The notes under the pieces: model-generated
Told to the model about the DNA's origin: nothing
Databases searched by the model: none
Seen by the model: only the letters and a program-made list of their open reading frames with translations
From: Marivibrio halodurans
GTDB taxonomy: Bacteria > Pseudomonadota > Alphaproteobacteria > UBA8366 > Aestuariispiraceae
NCBI RefSeq assembly: GCF_017963645.1
Contig: NZ_JAGMWN010000001.1
Coordinates: 310,001 to 374,000 of the forward strand
Direction: 5' to 3'
Length of the DNA stretch: 64,000 bases
Made by a program: the position numbers and the translations under genes
Shown here: positions 45,657 to 54,730 of the stretch, piece by piece
Layout of the letters: each line of letters starts with the position of its first letter
How positions within the stretch are numbered: the first letter of the stretch is position 1

Positions 45657-48600
45657 TTACGAATTGCTGTCGGGGATGATCTGCGGTTCCATCCCGAACG
45701 CTTGGGCGAACATGTTGGCTTCGGCATTGCGCCGCGTGGATAGGTCGACGTCGCCGCCATTGCTGTCCTCGCGGATTTCCCGTTCGGCGGCCCGCCAGTT
45801 GCCATTTCGGATCGCGGACGTGAGGTCGTCGCCGATAAGGGCGGGGTTCTGGTACGCCATGCCGGTCAACACGAGTCGCGCCTCCTCCGGCAGTTGGAAA
45901 AGGGCATCCATGCCCAGCTTATTCTGGAGGATCTTATCAGCCTCCATGAACGCCTTGTTGAAGACGTGCTGAACCTGATCCTCGCGAAGTTCGGCGTCTC
46001 CCTGCCGGATATCCATGGGGTTGGCGCCCGCTTCCTCCAGGGCCTCCCGGATATAGGGCTCGTCGAGATTGAACCCCAAACCGACAGCCTTGTTGCCGCC
46101 TGGATCGTCATAGGCGACGTCCCGCGACCCTTCCATAGCCTTGATGTACTCATAGGCTCGCATCTGGAAGCTGTCCTCCACGTCGCCCCCTTCGGGCGTG
46201 ACGGGCTGTCCGCCATTGTAGTTCTTCACGAACCGCTCATGGAGCCCCAGAACGTGATCGAGGGCATCCTGCGGAGTGTCGAACTTGTCCGGGATTAGCT
46301 TCGTGACGTTCGTGGATGGGGGAACGATGCCCTTATCCTTGAAGTCGTCGACGACCTCGCCGACTACGTCGGCCATCCGACTCTTGGTTTCGGGGTCGTC
46401 CAAGGCTAGGACCTCTCCGTCGAACCGCATCGCGGCCGCGTTGAAAATCACCTTTCCATTAACGACCCGGCCCGGCATCCGAGATTGGAAAGTGTCGATG
46501 AGCTTCTCCTGGCGACGACGCAGTTCGTCGGACGCCTGAGCTTTCTCGAACTGTCCGGGGTCCGGCTTCGCCGGGGGCGTCGGCCGCCAGTGCAGCGCGT
46601 AAATCGGCTGCTCGGCGTCGTTCCGAACCTTTTCGTACTGAATACCGAGAGGCGCCAACTCCGCGTTGACTTCTTCGATCTGCGTCTCGAATTCGGCTGG
46701 GTCCTCGGCCCATTCCCGCGATCCACTTACCGTGTCGGACTGCGACGTTCCCTTGGGACCGGTTCGGGTCTCTGTCACCTTTTGGAAATCGACCGATTGT
46801 CCGGGCGTTACGGTGACCCAGCCATTCTCTTGCCCCCCGTACCCTTCGGGTCCGGTGACCGCGAACCAGCCGTCCTTGGCTAACGGCGTGTTGGGATCGA
46901 CCGTCATGGTCTCGGGATCGGCGCCAGCGAACACCCACGGCTTTTCCTCTCCAAGCGTGTCAACGGCCCCTTCCCAAAGGCTGTCGCCTCCGAAGAGACT
47001 CGTATTGTCGAGGGCATTCTCGGTCGACGTAACGAAGGCCCGCTGCTTCTCGGTAAGCTTTACCAGTCGTTCGCCATCGGGGCCGGGAACCTTTTGGTGA
47101 CGTGCGAGGACTTTTTGCGCCGCCCGCTCGATAGCCTTATCCGATTTCAGTCGGTCACCGGACGCATCCTTCAGGAAGGCCGCGAGGTTCGTCACCTCAC
47201 CGACCACGTCCTGGTTACCGTCTACGACGTCCAGGGTCGCGTCGAACTTATCGTCGACCACGTCCCCCAAGACCTCAGCGACCTTCTCGTCAGCGGTCTG
47301 ATCGTCGTCAAGCTGCCCATCGGTGTACAGGAACGACGCCTTGTATCCGTCGTTCAGACGTTCGTTCAGTTCCTTCCCACGCCGATCCATCGCCGTCAGA
47401 ACCGTTGTCGCCGCTTGGTTTAGCGACGTGCCATCCTGTCGAAGGCTCTGCATCAGGAAGTAGGCATTGGTCGTCTTGTCGGGGAGGTCCGCAAATAATC
47501 GCGGGTTCGACTGTTCAATGGCACGCATCGCGTGGAAGGCGGGGACGACGGACTGAGCCATCATGTCCTGGTCATCGACCGCACGCACGTCCGTGAGGCC
47601 AACCGTCATCTGTTCGACCTCGTCCGGCACGAATGACAGGCCCCGGATCATCTGATGCGCGCTGGGGTGGTTCGCTTTCAGCGCGTCGGATACCATTGGC
47701 CCGGCGAAGTCCTTCATCTCCTCATGCGTCGCCAGGGTGCCCATGTTCGTCGTGTCTCCCATCAAGGTGGACGCCACGCGGGAACGGGACTTACGCTCGG
47801 CCGAAACTTCGGCGACCTGATCCCGGATGTCGCCCCAGGCGGACTTTACCCCACGGTGCCAGCTTCGGTACTGACGGATCGGGAGAAGTTCCCGATACGC
47901 CACGGACAGGTTGCCCTGGTCCAGCGCGTCCTGGGCGGACGTAAGCTGGGCGTCGATCCGATCATTGAGCGCGGTGTTCTGGACACTCGCGGTCTCCTGG
48001 TCGATCCGGGAGACCATGGCTGGGAACTGCCGCGCCAACGGGGTATAATCCGGGTCGTCCGGGTCCTTCTTCGTCAGCAACCGACGTGTCCGCATTATAT
48101 TCTGAAGGGGCTTATTCGAGCGGCGAGCGGCCCGGAACAATGCGTCCACCGCCAGGGCGGAGCCACGGCGCGGATCGTTCGTTATGGTGGCGCCCTCGTT
48201 GATCACACGCCGTAGGTCGGACACATCATCCACCTCGCCATTGCTGAAGCGTACCTGGACACTGTTCTGGAAGTCCTGGACGTTCCTAGCCTTCTGGTTC
48301 TCGTGAAGTTGAAGCTCCTTCGACCGTGTGTCGGCTTGAATGCTTCGGAAGAAGCCCTCCACGAAGAAGGGCTTGATCTCCTCGGGCATACCCTTCGCCT
48401 GTTCAGCGACGAAGGATCGGGCGCGTTCCTGGATCGCGTCCGGGCCATCGGACAGGGAAATCTCCACCAACGGGCCTTTCTTGAAGTCCGTCGCGGCCTC
48501 GTCGGCCAAGAGGGTTCCCTTGGTCTTGATGAAAGTCTTCATCCGGGCCTTGGAGACGTCTTTCGGCAGGTCGTCTTCCGTCTTCCCCATCAAAGCGTCC

Positions 48601-48917
48601 ATCTGACCCTGGTTGGCTTCTTCGACCTCGCGTTCCTGGGCCGCTTCTCGGGCTTGGCCAAGATCGCGTTGCCGCTGAACCTCGGCCACATCCATGATGC
48701 CGTCGCCCATCTGACCGAACGTGCGTTCCAGGTCGTTCCCCAGGCGCTCCATACGTGTGGCGATACGGGAGGCGCCCGCCGTGAGACCTTCCAGCGGGTT
48801 GTCAGCCTCGGGGACCGACCGGCGCACCGGCCGGGTATTCGCCGTCGGGGCCGTCCGCGTGGACGTCGTCAGGTCAACGTCTGTCGGGCGACGGCGGGTC
48901 TGCCTCTGTGATGCCAT
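45657..48917 (-). CDS. Internal virion protein C (T7 gp15-like) with GH24 muramidase-like tail
   Basis: The 1086-residue protein holds the T7 gene 15 position but is ~340 residues longer than T7 gp15 (747). Residues ~917-1086 form a T4-lysozyme-like (GH24) module: IKAMEGSRDVAYDDPGG and KAVGLGFNLD. Glu929 and Asp938 have the spacing of T4 Glu11/Asp20, but the next catalytic position (T4 Thr26) is Ala944. It probably cuts murein during DNA entry, replacing the gp16 transglycosylase; loss of the Thr may alter activity. Confidence 0.8.
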   Translation of the reverse strand: MASQRQTRRRPTDVDLTTSTRTAPTANTRPVRRSVPEADNPLEGLTAGASRIATRMERLGNDLERTFGQMGDGIMDVAEVQRQRDLGQAREAAQEREVEEANQGQMDALMGKTEDDLPKDVSKARMKTFIKTKGTLLADEAATDFKKGPLVEISLSDGPDAIQERARSFVAEQAKGMPEEIKPFFVEGFFRSIQADTRSKELQLHENQKARNVQDFQNSVQVRFSNGEVDDVSDLRRVINEGATITNDPRRGSALAVDALFRAARRSNKPLQNIMRTRRLLTKKDPDDPDYTPLARQFPAMVSRIDQETASVQNTALNDRIDAQLTSAQDALDQGNLSVAYRELLPIRQYRSWHRGVKSAWGDIRDQVAEVSAERKSRSRVASTLMGDTTNMGTLATHEEMKDFAGPMVSDALKANHPSAHQMIRGLSFVPDEVEQMTVGLTDVRAVDDQDMMAQSVVPAFHAMRAIEQSNPRLFADLPDKTTNAYFLMQSLRQDGTSLNQAATTVLTAMDRRGKELNERLNDGYKASFLYTDGQLDDDQTADEKVAEVLGDVVDDKFDATLDVVDGNQDVVGEVTNLAAFLKDASGDRLKSDKAIERAAQKVLARHQKVPGPDGERLVKLTEKQRAFVTSTENALDNTSLFGGDSLWEGAVDTLGEEKPWVFAGADPETMTVDPNTPLAKDGWFAVTGPEGYGGQENGWVTVTPGQSVDFQKVTETRTGPKGTSQSDTVSGSREWAEDPAEFETQIEEVNAELAPLGIQYEKVRNDAEQPIYALHWRPTPPAKPDPGQFEKAQASDELRRRQEKLIDTFQSRMPGRVVNGKVIFNAAAMRFDGEVLALDDPETKSRMADVVGEVVDDFKDKGIVPPSTNVTKLIPDKFDTPQDALDHVLGLHERFVKNYNGGQPVTPEGGDVEDSFQMRAYEYIKAMEGSRDVAYDDPGGNKAVGLGFNLDEPYIREALEEAGANPMDIRQGDAELREDQVQHVFNKAFMEADKILQNKLGMDALFQLPEEARLVLTGMAYQNPALIGDDLTSAIRNGNWRAAEREIREDSNGGDVDLSTRRNAEANMFAQAFGMEPQIIPDSNS

Positions 48918-48920
48918 TCG

Positions 48921-49526
48921 TTATCCTTTAGCTGCTTCCAGTCGTTCTTGATGCTTGGCGTAGCTGGTGGCGATCTGTACGCCGGAGTTGAGGGTGTCCA
49001 TCATCGCACTGGTGCGAGCGTTGCTTTCAGCCATCTCGGCTTCAGCCGATGTGGTCGCCACCTGAAGATTGCCTCGGTTGATGGCGTTCGCGGTCTCCTG
49101 CGAGACGGCTTCCTTGTCCTTCTGTAGGGCGTCAATCTCGCGCTGACGCTGCCGCTCGATCCGACCAACATCCACGCCTTGCAGATATCGCTGCTCGTTC
49201 GCGATCCGTAGCGCGTTGGTCGTCCCCAGAACGCCACCCCCCGACGCCATCTGCGCCTGGAGGGCGGCGAATTCCGCATCGGCCTTGCGGGCGAGATCGG
49301 ACTTCTTCTCCTCGGAAGCCTCGTCGACCTGCTCCTGCCGTTCGGTAAGTTCTTCTTGCTGCCGCGCGAAGTTATCCATGGCCACTTCTTCAGCCATGTT
49401 GGCTTCACGCCGGGCAGCATCCTTCCGCATATCCGCCGCGTTCTGGGCTTGTTTATAAGAGGCAAACGACCCCACAGCCGTCGTAACGGCGGAAATCGCC
49501 AACGCGGCCCCCGTGGAAATCGCCAT
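48921..49526 (-). CDS. Internal virion protein B (T7 gp14-like), 201 aa
   Basis: An N-terminal hydrophobic segment (GAALAISAVTTAVGSFASYK) is followed by long, charged helices (REANMAEEVAMDNFARQQEEL). T7 gp14 is 196 residues with this plan. It would form the outer-membrane part of the ejection channel. It lies between tail tubular B and internal virion C, as in T7. Confidence 0.8.
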   Translation of the reverse strand: MAISTGAALAISAVTTAVGSFASYKQAQNAADMRKDAARREANMAEEVAMDNFARQQEELTERQEQVDEASEEKKSDLARKADAEFAALQAQMASGGGVLGTTNALRIANEQRYLQGVDVGRIERQRQREIDALQKDKEAVSQETANAINRGNLQVATTSAEAEMAESNARTSAMMDTLNSGVQIATSYAKHQERLEAAKG

Positions 49527-51595
49527 TATGCGTTCTCCTGTCGTGAAAGCTCGTTGAAGAAGCCCTTGACCGTGGCGCTCGTGACGGTGAAGGGAAGGTG
49601 CGTCTCGTTCTTGAAGGCGATTGTGGTCGTGTCCCCCTTCCCCTTCACGCGGACGCGGAAGATATCGGACAGTATCGGCTGCTCTCCGACCCTGTTCGTC
49701 GCGCTGCCGAGCTTCCGTCCAGACATCGTGTAAGTCCTCGTGGGTTTGCCGTCCGGGGTGACTTCGACTTCGAAGAACCCGGTTTCGGTGAAGGACACCT
49801 TCATGTATTTCAACTGAAGTCGACCGCCGAGAACGGTGTTATTCTCCCCTTCTCGGACATAGATTCGGGAAAGCTCCACATAGGCCGTGTAAGGCAATCC
49901 GATGATCATATCACCGCCAGACCAATCCCCCTTGGCGCTGACCTTGTACGGGTCCCCGGAGTCATGATCGAGACTGACCTCCCGGCCAGCGCTGTTGAAG
50001 TCGCCGCTGGCCACGGCGATAGCCTTTGCCTGATGCTGGAACGGTAGCGTCCACGACGTCACGTTGTTATCGCTGTCGTGATCACCCGCCACCGCCACAC
50101 GGCAGTCCAATAGCGGATTGAAATTCATTCCCACGAGAGGTGCCTCGGGAACGAACGCGCATTCCTCGATAAACACGTCGCCGCCGCGAGAGACCAGGAC
50201 CGACAAGCGATCTCCCAGGCATTGCAGACCAATGATGCCATCGCAGCGCGTGCGCCATCGCCCCCAGGCGGATTGAGCCTTGGTTTCCCCGTCCCAATAG
50301 ACGGTGTAGTTGTATACCGTGTCCTCCTCCCCATCCGTCACCGCGAAGAGCATTCCGGTAGTCGGGTCCGCGTCCATCGTGGAGATTTCCGCCGGGATGT
50401 ACCCTTGAACGTGCTTCGTGACGTCCGCCGCCGTGTTCGACAGCGTTTCGTCATCATAGAAATACTCCAACAGGACCGCGTCCCTTTGAGTGGAGGCAGC
50501 GAAATACAACTGGTCACCGACCGTGACGGGTCGAGCCAGGGACGACGTCGAATAGGTCGTAGTCATATCCACGGACGCCGTCTTAGGAGACATCGTGGCG
50601 CCGCCCGAAAGGGTGAATTGGGAATTGGCGGACGTCAGAAACACCGTCTCGCGGTGAGGCGTCGCCCACCGGAGCGGGCTCACCGTATTGGACTTAGCAA
50701 CCCGGTGGATCGGGTCTGTGTCCAGCACTTGGGTCGCCTTGTCCGGCCATAATTCGAAGAAGTCCCCCGACTTGGAGGAGTAAATGTCCTCGTCGCTTAC
50801 CAGCCACATCCGGTTCTTGAAGAAGAACAAATCGGATAGCGCCGATCCAATGAAAGGGGGCTGAGGAACGGTCACGTCGTCGCCCACTTCGCGCGCGCGC
50901 CACGTGATCCGAGACAGGGTGAAGGTTCCGTCGCTCTCGCGGACGATCTTGTGCGGCATGGACGACGCATCGAAGGCATTCTTCAAGCCCGGGCGGACCC
51001 ACTCGATCCAAATATCACTAGCTTGCACGTACTTGACGTAATAGTCGTCCAGTCCGGTAGCCGCGCCGGTCACTTTATAAACCACGCCGTCGCTGGGAGG
51101 GTTGCTGCTCGCCGAATAGGGTAAATCCCCGAACGTCGCGACAGAACCGGACAATCCGCCGCCCGACGTGACGCCCATGGATGTAATAATCGAGCGGTTC
51201 ACGACCAATGTATAGTCCTTGACCGTGACCATGACGATATTATTTCGAGGGTCCCCTGTCGTGATGTAGTCACGCTCGGAACTGCCGTAGAAATTTACCG
51301 TCTTTTCCTCGCCGGTGAGCGCGTCGAAGACTGAAAGCCCGCCACTATTATCGATGGTCATCCAATATTGTTCATTGGCATCCCGCGCGTAAGCATGTGC
51401 TTTATACGGGTTGGAAGGGTCCAACCCCGTCTTTCCGACCAGCTTCAGGGCCGGTCTCTTCGTGAAACCCCCGGACACGACACTGAACAAAACATTGTCC
51501 GCCTCTTGAACCTGTGAAGGGAGGCGAACGGTATGCGGCTGGCGGGACACGCCATTGAACAGGGACCGGATGGGCTGATCAATCAACAGTCCCAT
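49526..51595 (-). CDS. Tail tubular protein B (T7 gp12-like, nozzle)
   Basis: The 689-residue, strand-rich protein begins MGLLIDQPIRSLFNGVSRQP, very like T7 gp12 (NGVSQQP motif). The central parts are beta-propeller-like. T7 gp12 is 794 residues. It forms the tail nozzle on the gp11 ring. Confidence 0.9.
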   Translation of the reverse strand: MGLLIDQPIRSLFNGVSRQPHTVRLPSQVQEADNVLFSVVSGGFTKRPALKLVGKTGLDPSNPYKAHAYARDANEQYWMTIDNSGGLSVFDALTGEEKTVNFYGSSERDYITTGDPRNNIVMVTVKDYTLVVNRSIITSMGVTSGGGLSGSVATFGDLPYSASSNPPSDGVVYKVTGAATGLDDYYVKYVQASDIWIEWVRPGLKNAFDASSMPHKIVRESDGTFTLSRITWRAREVGDDVTVPQPPFIGSALSDLFFFKNRMWLVSDEDIYSSKSGDFFELWPDKATQVLDTDPIHRVAKSNTVSPLRWATPHRETVFLTSANSQFTLSGGATMSPKTASVDMTTTYSTSSLARPVTVGDQLYFAASTQRDAVLLEYFYDDETLSNTAADVTKHVQGYIPAEISTMDADPTTGMLFAVTDGEEDTVYNYTVYWDGETKAQSAWGRWRTRCDGIIGLQCLGDRLSVLVSRGGDVFIEECAFVPEAPLVGMNFNPLLDCRVAVAGDHDSDNNVTSWTLPFQHQAKAIAVASGDFNSAGREVSLDHDSGDPYKVSAKGDWSGGDMIIGLPYTAYVELSRIYVREGENNTVLGGRLQLKYMKVSFTETGFFEVEVTPDGKPTRTYTMSGRKLGSATNRVGEQPILSDIFRVRVKGKGDTTTIAFKNETHLPFTVTSATVKGFFNELSRQENA

Positions 51596-52183
51596 TTAGG
51601 CTCCGTAAAATCGGTTCTTTCGATGGGTGATCATATGAGCGTGACGGTTGTCCGTAAGGACATTGCCATCCTCCGCTTCAGCGTCGGCCCATAGCAGGTC
51701 CGTCCATGCGTCGCGCTCCTCCGCGACCACGAATTTATCGAGCACGGTCGATCCGATTTCGCTCTGTTGGTACAGTCGCGCGGCGTGAGCCGCGATGTAG
51801 CGGCACATTTGGTGCGACAATTCCTCAAACGGCCGTTTCAGCACGACGTCCGCCAGGACGCCCGCATCGAACACGAAGGTCCGGTTGCGTCGGTCATAGA
51901 GCCGGTCACCCCGAAGCACTACATCCGTGACCTTATCGGCGCCGACAGTGTCGACCTTAAGGGTGCCCTTCGGCATGTCGATATGACCCTTGGCGTCCGG
52001 TACCAGCATCCAATTCTCTTCCGTGTTCTCGAACCAGCCGATGGACTGGATATCGGTGGATGTCCGATCAACGAAGCGCTCTGCGGCCTCGGCATCGGGA
52101 TCACCGGACTGAAGGCTGTTGACGGGCTCTTCGCCGACGACCTCCAGGATGCGGTTCACCGCGTCGAGTTTTTTGCTACTCAT
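51596..52183 (-). CDS. Tail tubular protein A (T7 gp11-like, gatekeeper)
   Basis: The 195-residue protein has LDAVNRILEVVGEEPVNSL at the start, a signature of gp11 (T7 gp11: 196 residues), then TSTDIQSIGWFENTEENW. It forms the ring between portal and nozzle and holds the fibres. The ATG overlaps nothing and follows the capsid terminator. Confidence 0.92.
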   Translation of the reverse strand: MSSKKLDAVNRILEVVGEEPVNSLQSGDPDAEAAERFVDRTSTDIQSIGWFENTEENWMLVPDAKGHIDMPKGTLKVDTVGADKVTDVVLRGDRLYDRRNRTFVFDAGVLADVVLKRPFEELSHQMCRYIAAHAARLYQQSEIGSTVLDKFVVAEERDAWTDLLWADAEAEDGNVLTDNRHAHMITHRKNRFYGA

Positions 52184-52196
52184 GTCCTCTCAAACG

Positions 52197-52235
52197 AAAA
52201 AGCGGGCCAGCCCCCTCTTTGGAGACTGACCCGCT
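52197..52235 (-). terminator. Intrinsic terminator after the capsid gene (T7 Tφ position)
   Basis: AGCGGGTCAG pairs with CTGGCCCGCT, followed by TTTTTCG on the minus strand. It lies 38-76 bases past the capsid stop. T7 places its main late terminator (Tφ) in the same spot, giving more capsid than tail protein. Confidence 0.85.
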
Positions 52236-52272
52236 ATGTTGGATGAATGGTTACTGACCGACGAACCGCAGA

Positions 52273-53247
52273 TTATGCGGTCTTGAACTCCACGGCGGTC
52301 TCGGGACGCAAGGTGCCATGGCCAACGGCCATCTTGGACACCATGAAGTCCTCCTGCCGCCGCACGTCACGCTCGGTTTCCATGGCGATGTCCTGGAGAC
52401 GAAGCGTGCCGACAGCCTCCGGCGTCCACAGAATGCCGGTAGTCGTGCTGTAGTCAGCCTGATACTTGGAGTAGACCGAGCTATCGGCGCTCTCGTCGCT
52501 GTTCGGGATCGTGCGCTGCTTCATGATCGTCACACCGTCGATCTGCATCGCCTCCTCGCGACCGGCGATGGCGCCGATCTGGCCGAAGTCACGGTTCACG
52601 ACGAGGTAGTTGCCATCGGTGTCCTTGGCGTACTTAATCGCGTCGTACACCTTGGCGTTGACGAGCATATAGCGCGGATCGTCGTCCGGTACGTCGTTAT
52701 CGAACAGGTCGATATTCGCTTGACGGATCGCGTCGATCCAATCCTTACCGGAGATGGTGCCGCTGTTCGCCAGGGCAGCGTCCGTGATGACGTTTCCGCC
52801 GGGGAAAGGACCATCGGCGCTCGTGCGAGCGGCCAGAATGGTCTGTCGCATGACGTTCTTGTCGAACTCACGAGCCAAAGCCCGACCAAGCTCGGTAGAA
52901 AACTCACCTGTAACGTCGAAGTGCGACATCTTCTCGTCGAGGTCATAGATCGCCGTGTGAGCAACCAACAGACCGTCGATGGTGATGGTCACCTCGGTCG
53001 TATCGATGTCGTTCCCGAGCATCTCCTTACCAGCGGTATGGTACTCGGCCTGGGCCTTCCAAGTTTTCGGGAACTGAGCGGACTTACCACTCTCGATATT
53101 CTGGACCTTGTGCTTGTCGAGGGTGAGGACCTTCTCCTGGAATGCCGTGAGAACCTCACCGCCGAAAATCTTCAGGAACAGATTTCGGTCGTCGGCGCTC
53201 TGACCCTTACCAAACCGGGCCGGATTGCCGTCGTCACCAAAAGCCAT
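52273..53247 (-). CDS. Major capsid protein (T7 gp10-like, HK97 fold)
   Basis: The 324-residue protein begins MAFGDDGNPARFGKGQSADD and matches the T7/SP6 capsid family: LFLKIFGGEVLTAFQ, TITIDGLLVAHTAIYDLDE, FDKNVMRQTILAAR, and the C part DRDFGQIGAIAGREE. T7 gp10A is 345. It forms the icosahedral shell. The ATG at 53247 is the conserved start although the frame is open upstream through non-coding DNA; its GGGAG ribosome site is weak and 12 bases away. No frameshift site for a second, longer capsid form is evident. Confidence 0.93.
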   Translation of the reverse strand: MAFGDDGNPARFGKGQSADDRNLFLKIFGGEVLTAFQEKVLTLDKHKVQNIESGKSAQFPKTWKAQAEYHTAGKEMLGNDIDTTEVTITIDGLLVAHTAIYDLDEKMSHFDVTGEFSTELGRALAREFDKNVMRQTILAARTSADGPFPGGNVITDAALANSGTISGKDWIDAIRQANIDLFDNDVPDDDPRYMLVNAKVYDAIKYAKDTDGNYLVVNRDFGQIGAIAGREEAMQIDGVTIMKQRTIPNSDESADSSVYSKYQADYSTTTGILWTPEAVGTLRLQDIAMETERDVRRQEDFMVSKMAVGHGTLRPETAVEFKTA

Positions 53248-53809
53248 TGTGGGTAGAAACTCCCTGCTTGCGAAAATAGATGTAGAGAAACTGATGTACT
53301 TTTCGGACACACCCTTTCCTGTCCCGGTTGTCCGCCGTAGCGGGCCGGTCGTATTCGCGGGTCGTCCAGGATGCGCTGTCGCCTCCCCTTCGGGGCCACC
53401 TCCGGGGCAGGGACGAGGGGCGCACCCCACCTCGTCACGACTGGCTAGGTCGGAGAGGATTTGAAATACGGCCCAGGGCTCAAGCCGAGGGCGTCAAAGC
53501 GTGAAATGAATGACCCCGGCCGCGTGCTTAATGCAGAGGCGGTACCGGGGTTGATAATAAAGCCGCCCGTCCGTGATGCCGGGTCTGGTTATCAGAGCTA
53601 CCGTGGACGGGGGCGACGCTGGCGAGGCGCTGGGCCTCGTACCCACAGCACGCTGCGGGCGGGTAATCCGTGAACCCGGCGCTCCTCGTGGGAAAGGAGG
53701 GAAACCACGAAGCGTCTTGCGCGCTCTCGCCGGGGCGGAGCCAAGGCACTCAGCGGGTTCAATAGGTACAAGAGATAGAGGCGGGGATGTCGCTCCCCGC
53801 TGGCGGACC
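53248..53809 (-). ncRNA. Structured non-coding stretch upstream of the capsid gene
   Basis: The 562 bases between scaffold and capsid genes lack a gene-like frame. On the minus strand several hairpins can form: GCGGGG/CCCCGC at 53781-53800, CGAGGC/GCCTCG at 53623-53639, ACGAGG/CCTCGT at 53413-53435 and a CCCC-TTC-GGGG stem at 53385-53395. It must include the capsid promoter or leader. Whether it is a stable RNA is unknown; T7 has only a short gap here. Confidence 0.45.
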
Positions 53810-54724
53810 CTACATGAAGTTGGACATCGCCACCTTGCGACGAACCTTCTTCTTGTATTGCGGATCGATATCGTAGAGCCGACGCCCCTTCTCGTCCCGC
53901 TTGGACATGGCGTCGATCATTTCCTGCTGGCTGGTGAAGCCGGATTCGGTCTCCGAGCTATTGTCACCTTCCATAAGGCTAGGCTCGTCGCCTCCGCTGG
54001 CGTTTCCGTCCGCGCCGAAGCGTGACTTCATCGCGTCGATGGCAATACGCCAGTCCTTGCTATTCAGGAGACCGTTGTATTTCTCGATTTCACTCTGCGG
54101 AAGCTCATTCGCGGCACGTTCCAGCATCCGGTTCAGGACTTCCTGGCCTCCGGCATAGTCCGCCGAGCGCCGCTGCGCCATCTGCTTGGATGCCTCGCGC
54201 ATCTGGATATGCTCCTCAGCCATCCATCGCGGGATTCCGGCATCCTCCAGAGCGTCGAAGTCCTCGTCGTCGAGGGTGCCATTTTTATCGATCTTGCCGG
54301 TAATCTCGCTCCAGTCGAGCCCGGCATTCTCGATAACGTTCTTGACCCCCTGGTCGCCGCCCTCGGAGCCGTCGTTTTCCCCGTCTTCGGAACTGGAACG
54401 CTGCTCCTGGTCGCCGCCATCGGAGCCTTCCTGACTCTCCTGACCGCCACCGGACGTCCCCTTTTCCAATTCCTGGTAGGATTTCAGGAGGTTTTCGACA
54501 TCGACTTCCCCCTTCTCGCCGTTCCAGAACTTGTCCGGTACATTGTCTGGCTTCTGGGGTTTGCCTTCCTGGGAAATCTCATCCATCTGGTCGGCCGTGC
54601 TGGACGATTCCCCGTCGCGGAAGCCGCTCTCGTACCGGCGGGCCATCATTTCATTATATTCAGGCGTACCCTTTTCGGGCGTCTGAGCGGCTGCGTCTCC
54701 GCCCCGGTTGTCGTTTTCTGCCAT
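53810..54724 (-). CDS. Capsid scaffolding protein (T7 gp9-like)
   Basis: The 304-residue protein is acidic, Gly/Ser/Glu-rich and disordered in its first half, with KPDNVPDKFWNGEKGEVDVENLLKSYQEL, the characteristic block of T7-type capsid assembly proteins, and a basic capsid-binding tail (YKKKVRRKVAMSNFM). T7 gp9 is 307 residues. It guides shell assembly and leaves the head before DNA fills it. Confidence 0.92.
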   Translation of the reverse strand: MAENDNRGGDAAAQTPEKGTPEYNEMMARRYESGFRDGESSSTADQMDEISQEGKPQKPDNVPDKFWNGEKGEVDVENLLKSYQELEKGTSGGGQESQEGSDGGDQEQRSSSEDGENDGSEGGDQGVKNVIENAGLDWSEITGKIDKNGTLDDEDFDALEDAGIPRWMAEEHIQMREASKQMAQRRSADYAGGQEVLNRMLERAANELPQSEIEKYNGLLNSKDWRIAIDAMKSRFGADGNASGGDEPSLMEGDNSSETESGFTSQQEMIDAMSKRDEKGRRLYDIDPQYKKKVRRKVAMSNFM

Positions 54725-54730
54725 GCTCCT

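Noticed and set aside
53348-53355. AATACGAC on the minus strand, like the T7 promoter core
   Set aside because: Only eight bases match, the initiation part CTATAGGG is absent, and the phage polymerase that would read it is not visible.
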